Shown here: piece by piece, positions 42,977 through 51,151 of the stretch
Numbering within the stretch: the stretch's first letter is position 1
Layout: every line of letters begins with the position of its first letter
Origin: Fischerella sp. PCC 9605
GTDB lineage: Bacteria; Cyanobacteriota; Cyanobacteriia; Cyanobacteriales; Nostocaceae
Reading direction: 5' to 3'
Assembly: GCF_000517105.1 (NCBI RefSeq)
Contig: NZ_KI912153.1
Coordinates: 109,559-173,558 of the forward strand
Length of the DNA: 64,000 bases
Made by a program: the position numbers and the translations under genes
The notes under the pieces: generated by a model
Seen by the model: only the letters and a program-made list of their open reading frames with translations
The model's database searches: none
Told to the model about the DNA's origin: nothing

Positions 42977-43150
42977 CCGTTGCCAAAGAGTTAATGATTG
43001 AGCAAGTTAAACTTTGAGGTTTCTAGCAAATGTGACTTTGAACAAAATGAGCAAATATTTTTTTGATGTAGGTGGAGCAGAGGATTTTAATCTCTATCCG
43101 CCTTTGTTTGTTTTAAACAAATTACAAAGTGTGCGCGTAAACGCTGTTCC

Positions 43151-43750
43151 TTAGATGTATGTCTGTGATCGTGAATTACCAGTTACTTTATTAGAACGCG
43201 TCCATTCTTGTAATGCCCAAAGACTGATAGCGGCAGCCAGTCCAGCCCCAACAGTATCCATAACTAAATCAATCATGGTATCATTCAAACTTCCAATTAC
43301 TTCAGTAGGAAGAATTTTACCAGCTGACCATTCTGTAATTTCCCACAATGCCCCAATTGCGATGCCAAAACTCGCAATTGTAACCAAATACAAAAGTTTA
43401 TGATTACGAAAGATATTCAGCATGGAGCTGTAGACTAAAAAACTGAGTGCTAAAGTAATTGCAAAAGTAGTATAAGCATGAACAATTTCGTCATACGGGC
43501 CTGGCATATAAAATAAACCCCAAACCCAACCCGCTGCATTTAACAACGCCGCAACTACAAACAGGAAATCGAATAATGTTGGCAGTCGGTCATCTTTAAT
43601 TACAAACACCAAAGATACAACCAAAAAACATGCCAGACCTAAGGCATTTAACCAATTACCTTGAAATGCTGCAACTATTACGAATACTGCAAGTAGAGCC
43701 TGTCCCACCCATGCAATCACTCGAAAACCTCGCCAATTTGTACCGATCAT
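43151..43750 (-). CDS. DUF2238-like membrane protein
   Basis: A 199-residue protein with about six helices. The conserved features are RLPTLFDFLFVVAALLNAAG, PGPYDEIVHAYTTFAITLAL, GALWEITEWSAG and a DxxxDxxGA block near the end (MIDLVMDTVGAGLAAAI), which resemble DUF2238/YjdF-type membrane proteins. No function is established. The ATG at 43750 has AGGAGAG seven bases upstream; a TTG at 43768 is less likely. It begins 22 bases after the stop of the DUF2254 gene, so the pair is probably an operon. Confidence 0.7.
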   Translation of the reverse strand: MIGTNWRGFRVIAWVGQALLAVFVIVAAFQGNWLNALGLACFLVVSLVFVIKDDRLPTLFDFLFVVAALLNAAGWVWGLFYMPGPYDEIVHAYTTFAITLALSFLVYSSMLNIFRNHKLLYLVTIASFGIAIGALWEITEWSAGKILPTEVIGSLNDTMIDLVMDTVGAGLAAAISLWALQEWTRSNKVTGNSRSQTYI

Positions 43751-43772
43751 TGTCTCTCTCCTATTCAAACTA

Positions 43773-45101
43773 TTAATGCTCTAAGGCTTTAATTACGCTG
43801 TAATACCGCTCAATTACATCCTTGCGGTCTTGTTCTTCTGATAACCCCTCTTGGCTACCTCGCAAAATCATCTCAGCATGACGCTTCAGAACTAGCTTGT
43901 GCTTTGGATTGGTCGTGTAAGTTGCAATTGTGGCGATCGCTTCTAATAAACGAATAGTCACTGCTGCATCAGACTGTGCATACTGCCGAATCTGGTTAAA
44001 AGCTCGGTCAACTAATCGCTCAAACGTAAATGGCACCGCAATTATACGTAGTTTGTGGTTATCGTCATAGCGGTAAGGTGAGGGAAAATCCCTTTCCACC
44101 AAACCCGACAGTCCCGCACTCAGTCGGTCAATACAGCGAATTGCAGTAAATGGGTCATTCACAGCAGGAGAGATGGCGCGTAGAGCAATTTCTACCAACT
44201 GATTGATCGGAAACTCCACATCTTGCTGCTCAGTACGTTCTTTACCCAGAATAAAGGCATCGTTGATTTGTTTGACAAGTTTTTGATTTACCCGTTCTCC
44301 AGGAAAAACCATAACCAAATCACTGCCCTTAACAATAAACTTTCCTGGTCGAAACTTGACACGCAACAGCAGATTGTGCTTACGAGCAATCTGCATTAAT
44401 TCTTCATTATCAATTGCTTGCAAATAACCTGTACCATTGGCTCGAATGGGGTAAGCTTCTTCCTCAAAAGAAATTGGAATTTCAGCGATCCGCCGCTCCT
44501 GTTCTGGTTCACTATGTCCAATCTTTTCTGGAAACAGCCGACGGGTGGCTTTGTCTAAGTCGTCGCTGACATTCTGGATAACGTACGATGCTTGAATTAT
44601 TGTCGAGGCATGATGTATAAAATAAATCAATACACCAATACTAACAATTGCCAGCAGGATACCAAACGTAACAGAGATTTGCGGCACAAACTGCTCGTAT
44701 CCATCTCCTTTTCCATGAATTGTCCGAAGTACGAGCAAGCAGTAGATAAACGTACCAATGAATGTGCTAAGTACAATTTGATTACCTGTATCCTGCATAA
44801 AATTACGCAGGATTCGAGGCCCGAAATTGGAAGCAGCTAGCTGAAGCGCCACGATTGTAATTGAAAACGCTGTAGCGGTAACGCTAACCATCGAACCCGC
44901 AACAGCTTCAAGTAGCGATCGCGCTCCATCTGGACCACCAGTGTAGATCCACCACCATTTCTCAATTGCTAACATACTTGTTCGGTCAAGTGTTAGCATC
45001 GCGAACGCCAAAGCAACTGCACCAATTGCCATAATTGTTGGTAAAAACCAATAGCTAGAGTGGAGTGTGTCCCAAAGCTTGCCTAACTTGACGTTCTTCA
45101 T
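43773..45101 (-). CDS. DUF2254 family membrane protein
   Basis: A 442-residue protein: four N-terminal helices (residues ~20-170, including VTATAFSITIVALQLAASNF and FGPRILRNFM), then a cytosolic domain with RANGTGYLQAIDNEELMQIA and the conserved ALRAISPAVNDPFTAIRCID. These match DUF2254, widespread in bacteria with unknown function. It is the first gene of a two-gene unit with the DUF2238-like gene. It ends one gene before the MscS wreck and the IS6 junction. Confidence 0.85.
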   Translation of the reverse strand: MKNVKLGKLWDTLHSSYWFLPTIMAIGAVALAFAMLTLDRTSMLAIEKWWWIYTGGPDGARSLLEAVAGSMVSVTATAFSITIVALQLAASNFGPRILRNFMQDTGNQIVLSTFIGTFIYCLLVLRTIHGKGDGYEQFVPQISVTFGILLAIVSIGVLIYFIHHASTIIQASYVIQNVSDDLDKATRRLFPEKIGHSEPEQERRIAEIPISFEEEAYPIRANGTGYLQAIDNEELMQIARKHNLLLRVKFRPGKFIVKGSDLVMVFPGERVNQKLVKQINDAFILGKERTEQQDVEFPINQLVEIALRAISPAVNDPFTAIRCIDRLSAGLSGLVERDFPSPYRYDDNHKLRIIAVPFTFERLVDRAFNQIRQYAQSDAAVTIRLLEAIATIATYTTNPKHKLVLKRHAEMILRGSQEGLSEEQDRKDVIERYYSVIKALEH

Positions 45102-45157
45102 CTTTACCTTTACTGGAGATTCTCACTGTATGCAACAGGCGCGTATTGGCAAGTAGT

Positions 45158-45748
45158 TTACTTTTCGTCGTCATCTGTTGGAAAATCTGCCTTGCCGTTG
45201 CGTTCGCCTGCGGTTTGCATTTGGGCTAGCAGTCGGAGTGAATCACTGATCCGGCGAGGTTTTGGTACTTTACTATTTCCTGCTGGCCAACCTTCACGCT
45301 GACGAGAGCGATCGCCATCCGTTTTCTCTGTTTGGTCGTGGAACAAAATTTGCTGTGTTGGATAAGGCAAATCGATGCCGTTTTCGACATATAGCTTTTG
45401 CTTGATTGCAGAAATCACCTTGTCCCGTGAACTCAGGTCGTCCGCACGCCGTGGTGGTTTAATTCACCACCGAACACGGATGTTAACGCTACTTTCGGCA
45501 AGTTCCATTACCAGCACATCGGGTGCTGGATCTTTCAGTACTTCTGAGACGCTATGCATTGCTGAGAGCATTAAATACTTTGCCCAGTCAATGTCGTCAC
45601 CGTAGCCAATACCAACATCATATTCCAATCGGCGATTTTCAAAGGCAGTGTTCACAGTTACCGAATTTGTAAATAACTCGGAGTTGGGAATTACAATCCG
45701 GCGACCATCGTAAGTTCTGATTGTAGTTGCCCGTGTCTCAATATTTTC
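45158..45748 (-). pseudogene. MscS mechanosensitive channel, 5'-truncated and with an in-frame TGA
   Basis: Only the part from the MscS beta domain onward remains (NIETRATTIRTYDGRRIVIP NS, then YDVGIGYGDDIDWAKYL). The 5' end is replaced by the IS6 element at 45749. At 45466-45464 a TGA follows NIRVRW; the same frame continues IKPPRRADDLSSRDKVISAI and GIDLPYPTQQILFHD. Homologues read VRWWIKPPRRAD, so the second Trp codon TGG has become TGA. The C-terminal tail (to DDDEK) is charged. Doubly inactivated. Confidence 0.85.
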
Positions 45749-46588
45749 GGTTGTGTTGCAAAAACTTTTTAAGGGTAGAGCTTTCCCTATCAATCAGCTC
45801 TCGTTATGCAGCAACTAGGAAAATTTGCTCCACGAATTTTGCTTGTGCCCGAATGTCTCTATCGACTCCGTTGATTTGTCCTTTGCGAATCATGTTCATT
45901 GCTTCATATCCCCTCAAAGTTCGCCTTGCTGTATTGAAGGAAGCAAACCCCATCCCTGGATTGACCAGGCGTTTAATGAAACGATGGTCTTGCTCGACAA
46001 TATTATTGAGATATTTGACTCTTCGCAATTCACTAGTTTTGGGGAGAGATTTGTCTGCATGGAGTAAATCGATGGCTTTGGGATAAGCCGCATTTTTATC
46101 GACATTAATGACTCGTGGCGAGGAGTTATGCACACAGTTCAAAGCCTTACGGAAGAATCGTTCTGCCGCACGTGCGTCTGTTTTGGCACTCAACATAAAG
46201 TCCAAAGTATTGCCTTGAGAATCCACTGCCCGGTACAGATACTTCCACTCACCCTTCACCTCAATATATGTCTCGTCAACCCGCCATGAATCATTAGTTG
46301 GTTTCAAGTGTGGTCTGCACCGCTTTTCCAGTTCGGGGGCATAAGCTTGAACCCAACGATACACCGTTGTATGGTCTACACTTAGTCCCCTCTCCAGCAT
46401 CATCTCCTCTAGATTACGGTACGAGAGTGGGTAGCGTAAATACCAACGCACGCACAGCAGGATAATGTCGGATTGGAAGTGACGCCACTTGAAGGGGTGC
46501 TTGCGGTTCATCAACGGGATCAGTTTGGCTTTAGACAGTCTTCCCTAAGTATATCTACCAGACCCACTCCAGTTTTTGCAACACAACC
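45749..46588 (-). mobile_element. IS6-family insertion sequence
   Basis: An 840-bp element bounded by perfect 18-bp inverted repeats: GGTTGTGTTGCAAAAACT at 45749-45766 and its complement at 46571-46588. It holds one intact transposase gene. The flanks ATATTTTC (45741-45748) and GTGGTTTT (46589-46596) do not match, so the 8-bp target duplication expected of a simple IS6 insertion is missing, and the flanking genes are unrelated fragments. Confidence 0.9.
45804..46511 (-). CDS. IS6-family DDE transposase
   Basis: A 235-residue transposase. The catalytic triad is present at D80 (WRVDETYI), D139 (INVDKNAAYP) and E174 (NNIVEQDHRFI), counted from the TTG at 46514. The helix-turn-helix (SVDHTTVYRWVQAY) and the C-terminal GFASFNTARRTLRGYEAM block are normal. 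It looks fully functional and therefore mobile, moving by replicative cointegration. The ATG at 46511 follows a TTG in frame. Confidence 0.9.
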   Translation of the reverse strand: MNRKHPFKWRHFQSDIILLCVRWYLRYPLSYRNLEEMMLERGLSVDHTTVYRWVQAYAPELEKRCRPHLKPTNDSWRVDETYIEVKGEWKYLYRAVDSQGNTLDFMLSAKTDARAAERFFRKALNCVHNSSPRVINVDKNAAYPKAIDLLHADKSLPKTSELRRVKYLNNIVEQDHRFIKRLVNPGMGFASFNTARRTLRGYEAMNMIRKGQINGVDRDIRAQAKFVEQIFLVAA

Positions 46589-47083
46589 GTGGTTTTAGCA
46601 GGGCATCCCAAACTCAAAAATGATTTGCGCCGTCCCAGTTTGGAAGAGATTGGTGCGCGGACAGATGTATTTAGCTTGGAGGGCATCAAAGGACAGCAAA
46701 AGCAATATATTTACTGGCTACTGAGCCAGTGTATTGAAGAGCCGCACATCAGCGAAGACCTAATTGAAAATGAAGCCCTAGAAATGTTGGCGACTAAACT
46801 GGTAACGCCACTACAAATTGAACACTACTTGGGACTAGCATTTGAAGAAGCTTATAAAATTGGACAGAAACCAGTCAAAGCAGAAATTATTGAAACGGTC
46901 TTAACTGCTGGCATCAATGATTTAGAACCTCGCCTAATTCGGCAAGGTTACAACACTAAAGTTTTAGCCAATTTGTTGAATATAAGGACTGCGGAAGTTC
47001 GTTCTTTTCTACAAGGTCAGTTACCCACCGGTCGCACTCAAGATTTACGAGAGCAATTGCTGAAGATTGGGATTCCTTTGTAA
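46589..47083 (+). pseudogene. Transposition ATPase (TniB/TnsC/ExeA-like), C-terminal fragment
   Basis: About 164 codons from the sensor region to the C-terminus of an AAA+ ATPase: VVLAGHPKLKNDLRRPSLEE, VTPLQIEHYLGLAFEEAYKI, then DLEPRLIRQGYNTKVLANLL and GQLPTGRTQDLREQLL. I recognise the pattern from ExeA/TniB-type ATPases that accompany Mu/TnsB-like transposases in cyanobacteria. The Walker A half is missing, cut off exactly at the IS6 end. A hairpin terminator follows. Confidence 0.7.
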
Positions 47084-47114
47084 CTGCCAAATCAATACCT
47101 GATTGAAAATTTGA

Positions 47115-47137
47115 TTGGACGATAAACGTCCAATTTC
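47115..47137 (+). terminator. Hairpin terminator after the ATPase fragment
   Basis: TTGGACG (47115-47121), loop ATAAA, CGTCCAA (47127-47133), TTT. A second ACGTCC lies just downstream (CACAAACGTCC). Confidence 0.5.
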
Positions 47138-47243
47138 TACCTAATAATCTGTACACAAACGTCCGGTTTTAAGCCTCTTTAAACTTGGACAGCTTTGGAC
47201 AGCAATTCTCTCAAACTGGCTCTAGATATAGGTTACAGCCTAG

Positions 47244-47357
47244 TTGCATTTATTGTGGTTTCAAAACGCTTGTTTGCAGTTTGGTTGCATTTATTGTGGT
47301 TTGGGCCGCAATTATTGTGGTTTTGAGACTACCCCTAGTTGCAATTTATTGTGGTTT
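47244..47357 (+). repeat. Four direct repeats TTGCATTTATTGTGGTTT
   Basis: Copies at 47244-47261, 47285-47302, 47308-47323 (GCAATTATTGTGGTTT) and 47339-47357 (TTGCAATTTATTGTGGTTT), all in the same orientation with irregular spacing. Further partial TTTGCAGT units lie at 47273 and 47392. Iterated transposase-binding sites of this kind mark the ends of Tn7/Mu-like transposons, and a TnsC-like fragment ends just upstream. That role is inferred, not shown. Confidence 0.65.
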
Positions 47358-47362
47358 CAAAA

Positions 47363-47848
47363 TTACCTTGATTGCAGTTTTGGGCTTTTATGTTTGCAGT
47401 TCCCAACAAGTAAGCGGTTATCTGAATTCCGCAAAATGCCTACAATCGCTTCATTCTTGGCTTGGCTGATAGCTTGGACTGTGGTGATTTCTTGATTGGC
47501 GATCGCGGCTAATTTTCTGACTAGTGGGCTGTACTCTACGTTCTCTTGGTTGGTATCTTCCTGCTCCGGCAGCGGTTGTTCTTGCTGAATAGATGTTTGC
47601 TCATCCTGAACCAAGAGCGACCCTGCACTATCTTCTTGTGGCAGTTCTTCATTAGTGGCCACTTCAGATGGTAGTTCTTCATGATATTCAGCAGTGTCTT
47701 GAACATCTACATCAGCAGTGTTTTCAGGACTTTGAAGATTATCATCAAGCTTTGTTGGTGCTTGAGTAGTGGGTAGTGAGTTTTGGGTATGGTTTTCACC
47801 TGATACTTGCTGTAATTGCTCTTGAGGTTGTTTCTTACGACGTGGCAT
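47363..47848 (-). CDS. Acidic, disordered protein of unknown function
   Basis: A 161-residue frame starting MPRRKKQPQEQLQQVSGENH, then a long Glu/Gln/Asp-rich disordered region (residues ~20-105), then a helical part (YSPLVRKLAAIANQEITTVQ, AISQAKNEAIVGILRN). AGAGGT precedes the ATG. The last residues run into the direct-repeat region, so the 3' end may be altered. Such proteins occur on cyanobacterial plasmids; function unknown. Confidence 0.5.
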   Translation of the reverse strand: MPRRKKQPQEQLQQVSGENHTQNSLPTTQAPTKLDDNLQSPENTADVDVQDTAEYHEELPSEVATNEELPQEDSAGSLLVQDEQTSIQQEQPLPEQEDTNQENVEYSPLVRKLAAIANQEITTVQAISQAKNEAIVGILRNSDNRLLVGNCKHKSPKLQSR

Positions 47849-47871
47849 GATGGTTATACCTCTTGTAGGTG

Positions 47872-47912
47872 GGGGCGATTGCTTGTTACTAGCAGGGTGA
47901 TCGCCCCTTTTT
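47872..47912 (+). terminator. GC-rich hairpin with T-run, orphan
   Basis: GGGGCGAT (47872-47879), a 20-base loop, ATCGCCCC (47900-47907), TTTTT. It reads on the plus strand though no plus-strand gene precedes it, so it might end an antisense RNA of the 47363-47848 gene. The surrounding gap to 48260 also has loose repeats TATTGCAATACTTTTGTGA and TAGTATTGCTTTTTGTGA, perhaps operator-like, ahead of the RHH gene. Confidence 0.4.
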
Positions 47913-48260
47913 GGTTGGTACTGCCGTTTAAGCAGTAGACAACCATTTAAGGTTTGTCTGTAAGTCGGCTGTCATCGGACTTACGCCAGCGCACCTATGC
48001 TGCCTTTGGGGAGTTGCTCTACTACTCTCAAGCTTTGATTTGTTGAGGTGAGGTTGTTCTTTTGCCTCACAATTTCAATACAGTCATTAATATTCACTAT
48101 TGCAATACTTTTGTGATGAGTGTTGGTTATCTCATAACGCTCAATCCATCAACAAATAATATTGCATTAGTATTGCTTTTTGTGAGTAAAAACAAATACT
48201 ATTGATTGCAGTAGTAAAGTTTTTGGTTCAATGAGGTGATATGGTTTGTTTTTACTTTGT

Positions 48261-48479
48261 ATGCGAAAGCGAAAAGCAGTTACTTACAGAATCGACGAAA
48301 CGGTTGTCAATGCCCTCAAGGAGCTTGCTATAGACAGAAACACTAGTGTTAACAAGTTTTTAGAGACGCATTTATTTAATCTTCTAAAAAGTGAAGGATA
48401 TATAAGTGAAGAGACTAGACCTCTTGGCGAAACCCGTGGAGGGGATAGAAGTAAAGCAGACGAGGACGCCGAAGAATGA
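48261..48479 (+). CDS. Ribbon-helix-helix DNA-binding protein
   Basis: A 72-residue protein with an RHH/CopG-like fold: the strand KAVTYRIDETVVNALKELAI, the turn DRNTSVNKFLETHL, then an acidic tail. An in-frame TTG at 48246 has GAGGTGAT nine bases before it and may be the real start (five more residues). It overlaps the next gene by four bases (ATGA). RHH proteins usually repress their own operon; the repeats at 48070-48200 could be the operator. Confidence 0.65.
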   Translation: MRKRKAVTYRIDETVVNALKELAIDRNTSVNKFLETHLFNLLKSEGYISEETRPLGETRGGDRSKADEDAEE

Positions 48480-48703
48480 TTGATATCGAAACCGCTCAAC
48501 AACTGGGACTTAAGCTGAAAGCGCTACGTAAACTATTAGAAAAACAATATCCTAGACCACTATCGGTGGAAGATATCGCAAAATCAAAAAACTGGTCTAT
48601 TGCAGACACGGCAATCATTATTGAATTAGCTGTTGCGGCAGACATCATCACTGAAAAAACACTCACTGAAATTGGTGAGAACGAACCCTGTTACACAATC
48701 TAG
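48476..48703 (+). CDS. Small protein coupled to the RHH gene
   Basis: A 75-residue protein, MIDIETAQQLGLKLKALRKL, with a helix-turn-helix-like stretch (SVEDIAKSKNWSIADTAIII) and an acidic tail. It starts within the stop of the RHH gene (ATGA), so translation is coupled. No known family; the pair may be a regulatory or toxin-antitoxin-like module. Confidence 0.55.
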   Translation: MIDIETAQQLGLKLKALRKLLEKQYPRPLSVEDIAKSKNWSIADTAIIIELAVAADIITEKTLTEIGENEPCYTI

Positions 48704-48743
48704 TTTTGTTATCCTGAGATCACTGACATAAAAGAGGTTTGAT

Positions 48744-48971
48744 ATGAAAACCGAACGCGAGAGAGAAGAATTAATTCAAGCTATTAACGTACTGTTAAAT
48801 CAAGCTTACGACAGTACTTTAGATGAGATTTACACACTTTTAAAAAGAATTGAGGATGAAGAGGATGAAGAAGATTTAAAAGCTTATGATGCTGCTAAAG
48901 AAGATATACGTATTAATGGTACAGTTTCTTGGGAACAAATTAAACAAGAACTGAAAAAGGATGTTGCGTGA
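48744..48971 (+). CDS. Antitoxin partner of a RelE-type toxin
   Basis: A 75-residue helical, acidic protein (MKTEREREELIQAINVLLNQ; RIEDEEDEEDLKAYDAAKED) ending with a WEQIKQEL helix that could bind the toxin. Its stop overlaps the toxin's GTG start (GTGA). The layout is that of a type II toxin-antitoxin operon. No classical DNA-binding domain is obvious at the N-terminus. Confidence 0.75.
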   Translation: MKTEREREELIQAINVLLNQAYDSTLDEIYTLLKRIEDEEDEEDLKAYDAAKEDIRINGTVSWEQIKQELKKDVA

Positions 48972-49234
48972 GTTATAAAGTTGAGATTTCCAAAAGTGCT
49001 TCTAAACAACTCAAAAAGCTATCCTCAGAACTTCAAGAACGTATACAAGCTAAAATTGATGATTTAGCCTTAGAACCCCGTCCAAGCGGGGTTAAGAAGC
49101 TAAAAAATAGAGAAAACGGTTATCGAATTAGAATCGGTGATTATCGAGTTATTTACGATATTTTTGATGATGTTCTATTGATAATAGTTATAGAAATAGG
49201 TCATCGAAGTAAAGTTTATAAAGATGAAAGTTAA
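48968..49234 (+). CDS. RelE/ParE-family toxin
   Basis: An 88-residue toxin: YKVEISKSASKQLKKLSSEL, the basic PSGVKKLKNRENGYRIRIGD segment, the YRVIYDIFDDVLLIIVIEIG core and HRSKVYK at the end, the standard RelE/YoeB-like order. Likely a ribosome-dependent mRNA interferase. It starts with GTG at 48968, overlapping the antitoxin stop. Confidence 0.9.
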   Translation: MSYKVEISKSASKQLKKLSSELQERIQAKIDDLALEPRPSGVKKLKNRENGYRIRIGDYRVIYDIFDDVLLIIVIEIGHRSKVYKDES

Positions 49235-49294
49235 CAATCAAGAGAAATTGAGAAATATTGCTTATTCTATAGACTAGATGCTGGAGGCAGGAAA

Positions 49295-49396
49295 ATGACG
49301 CAAGCACTACGGAAGCTAGTAAATTTTTCAGAATTTGTAGCTTGGTATCCAGAAAACTCACAACGTCGCTATGAAAAGAAGGTAAATCATGCCTGA
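49295..49396 (+). pseudogene. Uma2 gene, N-terminal fragment
   Basis: Thirty-three codons, MTQALRKLVNFSEFVAWYPE, closely matching the start of the intact Uma2 gene at 49703 (MTQALRKLVTFEEFVEW). After RRYE it runs into KKVNHA and stops, at the point where the 63-bp repeat begins. A truncated copy. Confidence 0.7.
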
Positions 49397-49432
49397 CGAA
49401 TACGAATACGACGGAGACACGGGACGGACTTT
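49370..49432 (+). repeat. 63-bp direct repeat, left copy
   Basis: Matches 50897-50959 with one mismatch (GACACGGGACGG against GACACAGGACGG). The pair brackets the Uma2 and DUF6887/6888 genes. Confidence 0.8.
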
Positions 49433-49706
49433 TATAAACGGTCAATGGGTAGGAAAAGGAGACAGTTCTTATTCCAGTACCATTGATAAAAGCGCAAAAA
49501 CTGAAGCTCAAGAACTAACTGAGACTTTTACTACCCAACTAAATAATTTTCATCTGTTAGCTGATTATTTGAAGTTTTGTGAAGTACTCGGCTTTACCCC
49601 AGATGATTATGCCGAAGAGAAATACAGACAATTTCAAGAGCTTGTAAGCGCATTGAATCAATTTGATGTAGAGTCCTTAGCCAAAATGCTGGAGGCAAGC
49701 AAATGA
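49389..49706 (+). CDS. Small protein of unknown function upstream of Uma2
   Basis: A 105-residue acidic protein, MPDEYEYDGDTGRTFINGQW, with a helical C-terminal half (DYLKFCEVLGFTPDDYAEEK; FQELVSALNQFDVES). Its stop overlaps the Uma2 ATG (ATGA), so the two are translated together. The first 14 or so codons are repeated at 50916-50959. No recognised family; perhaps a regulator or partner of Uma2. Confidence 0.55.
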   Translation: MPDEYEYDGDTGRTFINGQWVGKGDSSYSSTIDKSAKTEAQELTETFTTQLNNFHLLADYLKFCEVLGFTPDDYAEEKYRQFQELVSALNQFDVESLAKMLEASK

Positions 49707-50323
49707 CGCAAGCACTACGCAAACTGGTAACTTTCGAAGAATTTGTAGAGTGGAAACCTGACGGGGAGCGCTATGAATTACACGATGGAGTAATTGTTAA
49801 AATGCCTCAACCTGTAGGCGAGCACGAAGAGGTTACAGGCTTTTTAGCCTTTGAACTGACTAGAGAATGTATTCGTTTAAATCTCCCCTATCTCATACCC
49901 AAAACAGCATTAGTCAAGCCACCTGAAAATGATTCAGCTTACTCACCAGATGTGCTATTACTGAATCGCCCAAATTTAATAAACGAACCTCTGTGGAAAA
50001 AAGAATCTACTGTCACTCAAAGCGCATCGATTCCTTTAGTTGTTGAAGTTATTAGTACCAATTGGCGTGATGATTACCACAAAAAATACGCTGATTATGA
50101 AGAAATGGGAATTCCTGAATACTGGATTGTAGATTATGCAGCTTTAGGGGGCAGACGATTCATTGGCAACCCTAAACAACCAACTATCTTAATTTGTTGT
50201 TTAGAAGAAGGTGAATATCGAATTAACAAGTTTCTCGGTGATGACCGTATTACTTCACCAACATTTCCAGAGTTAAATTTAACTGCTCAACAGATTTTTC
50301 AAGCTGGTAATCTTGAGGTGTAA
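49703..50323 (+). CDS. Uma2-family putative nuclease
   Basis: A 206-residue Uma2/DUF820 protein of the PD-(D/E)xK nuclease superfamily, highly expanded in cyanobacteria. Key blocks: YELHDGVIVKMPQ, YSPDVLLLNRP (catalytic Asp), PLVVEVIS (Glu), then DYHKKYADYEEMGIPEYWIV. The domain is complete. The cellular role of the family is not settled. It is coupled to the preceding gene. Confidence 0.9.
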   Translation: MTQALRKLVTFEEFVEWKPDGERYELHDGVIVKMPQPVGEHEEVTGFLAFELTRECIRLNLPYLIPKTALVKPPENDSAYSPDVLLLNRPNLINEPLWKKESTVTQSASIPLVVEVISTNWRDDYHKKYADYEEMGIPEYWIVDYAALGGRRFIGNPKQPTILICCLEEGEYRINKFLGDDRITSPTFPELNLTAQQIFQAGNLEV

Positions 50324-50498
50324 CTATTAAGATCAGAATTCAAAGAATGCCAGTGAGGAATAAACTCAGAGAGTTTGTTGAATGGATGCCAAAAAAACCC
50401 ATCAACAAGGAAAAACAAAACGATGTCTAAAAGTACGAACTTGCAATCGCAGTAGAGGAAAAATGACTAATCACATTAAAGATTAAAGAAGCATAAAA

Positions 50499-50675
50499 AT
50501 GGAGCCAACAATTGAACAACTGAAGGCTTTCTACGATTTATGTGTGCGAGTCAGTAATTTATTGCAAACAATTGAGCTAACCAGATACGACACACGAACG
50601 CAAAGGATAGTAGTTTTGATAGGACAAACAATTCAAGCAGAGATTTTAACTAACGGAGAGACAATTTTACAATGA
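50499..50675 (+). CDS. DUF6888-like small protein
   Basis: A 58-residue protein, MEPTIEQLKAFYDLCVRVSN, continuing IELTRYDTRTQRIVVLIGQT. The FYxLCVRxSN and RYDxRT pattern is that of the small DUF6888 family often found beside DUF6887 in cyanobacteria. Its stop overlaps the next ATG (ATGA). The pair is reminiscent of a toxin-antitoxin arrangement, but no function is known. The short stretch 50324-50498 before it shows only a weak 27-codon frame. Confidence 0.55.
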   Translation: MEPTIEQLKAFYDLCVRVSNLLQTIELTRYDTRTQRIVVLIGQTIQAEILTNGETILQ

Positions 50676-50857
50676 GTAATTTAGAAGATTATCGACAATT
50701 AACTGAGGCGGAATTGCGGGAATATATAAAACGTAATCCCCAGGACGAAGAAGCTTTTCAACATTATCTGACGATTACTAGAGCAAAACCAAACAGAGTT
50801 GTGGTTAGTACAGGTGAACAGTTGGAGGCTGAATTAAAGAAAAAGCTGGCATCTTAG
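50672..50857 (+). CDS. DUF6887-like small protein
   Basis: A 61-residue protein, MSNLEDYRQLTEAELREYIK, with RNPQDEEAFQHYL and a helical tail (STGEQLEAELKKKLAS). The MSN...MT/LTxAELRxYI...DEEAF pattern fits DUF6887. Translationally coupled to the DUF6888-like gene. Confidence 0.6.
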   Translation: MSNLEDYRQLTEAELREYIKRNPQDEEAFQHYLTITRAKPNRVVVSTGEQLEAELKKKLAS

Positions 50858-50896
50858 ACGCGATCGCTCTAGATGATGAAGGTTAGGAATCGCACT

Positions 50897-50959
50897 TATG
50901 AAAAGAAGGTAAATCATGCCTGACGAATACGAATACGACGGAGACACAGGACGGACTTT
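50897..50959 (+). repeat. 63-bp direct repeat, right copy
   Basis: Second copy of 49370-49432, carrying the start of the 49389 gene (MPDEYEYDGDTGRTF) followed by unrelated sequence. A deletion or duplication boundary. Confidence 0.8.
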
Positions 50960-51151
50960 CACGAATGTCAATTTGCAAATAACTTTTTTAGCTCCGAAAA
51001 AGTCTAACTATACTCATCAACAATTTTCTTTAAAAAAAACTGTGGAAAAATGCTAATCTAGCCACAGCATCTCTGCAAAAAATTTACGTCAGTTTACGAC
51101 AAAGGAGGTAAACCAACCAAAGCAGTATATTCAGATAGTCAGAATGGTCAG

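Noticed and set aside
47244-47357. CRISPR array suspected from repeated TTATTGTGGTTT
   Set aside because: The spacing is irregular (6 to 23 bases), units are degenerate and no cas gene is present; transposon end sites fit better.
51034-51070. DnaA-box-like CTGTGGAAAAA as a replication origin
   Set aside because: Only one copy, not in a cluster, and similar to half-sites found elsewhere.
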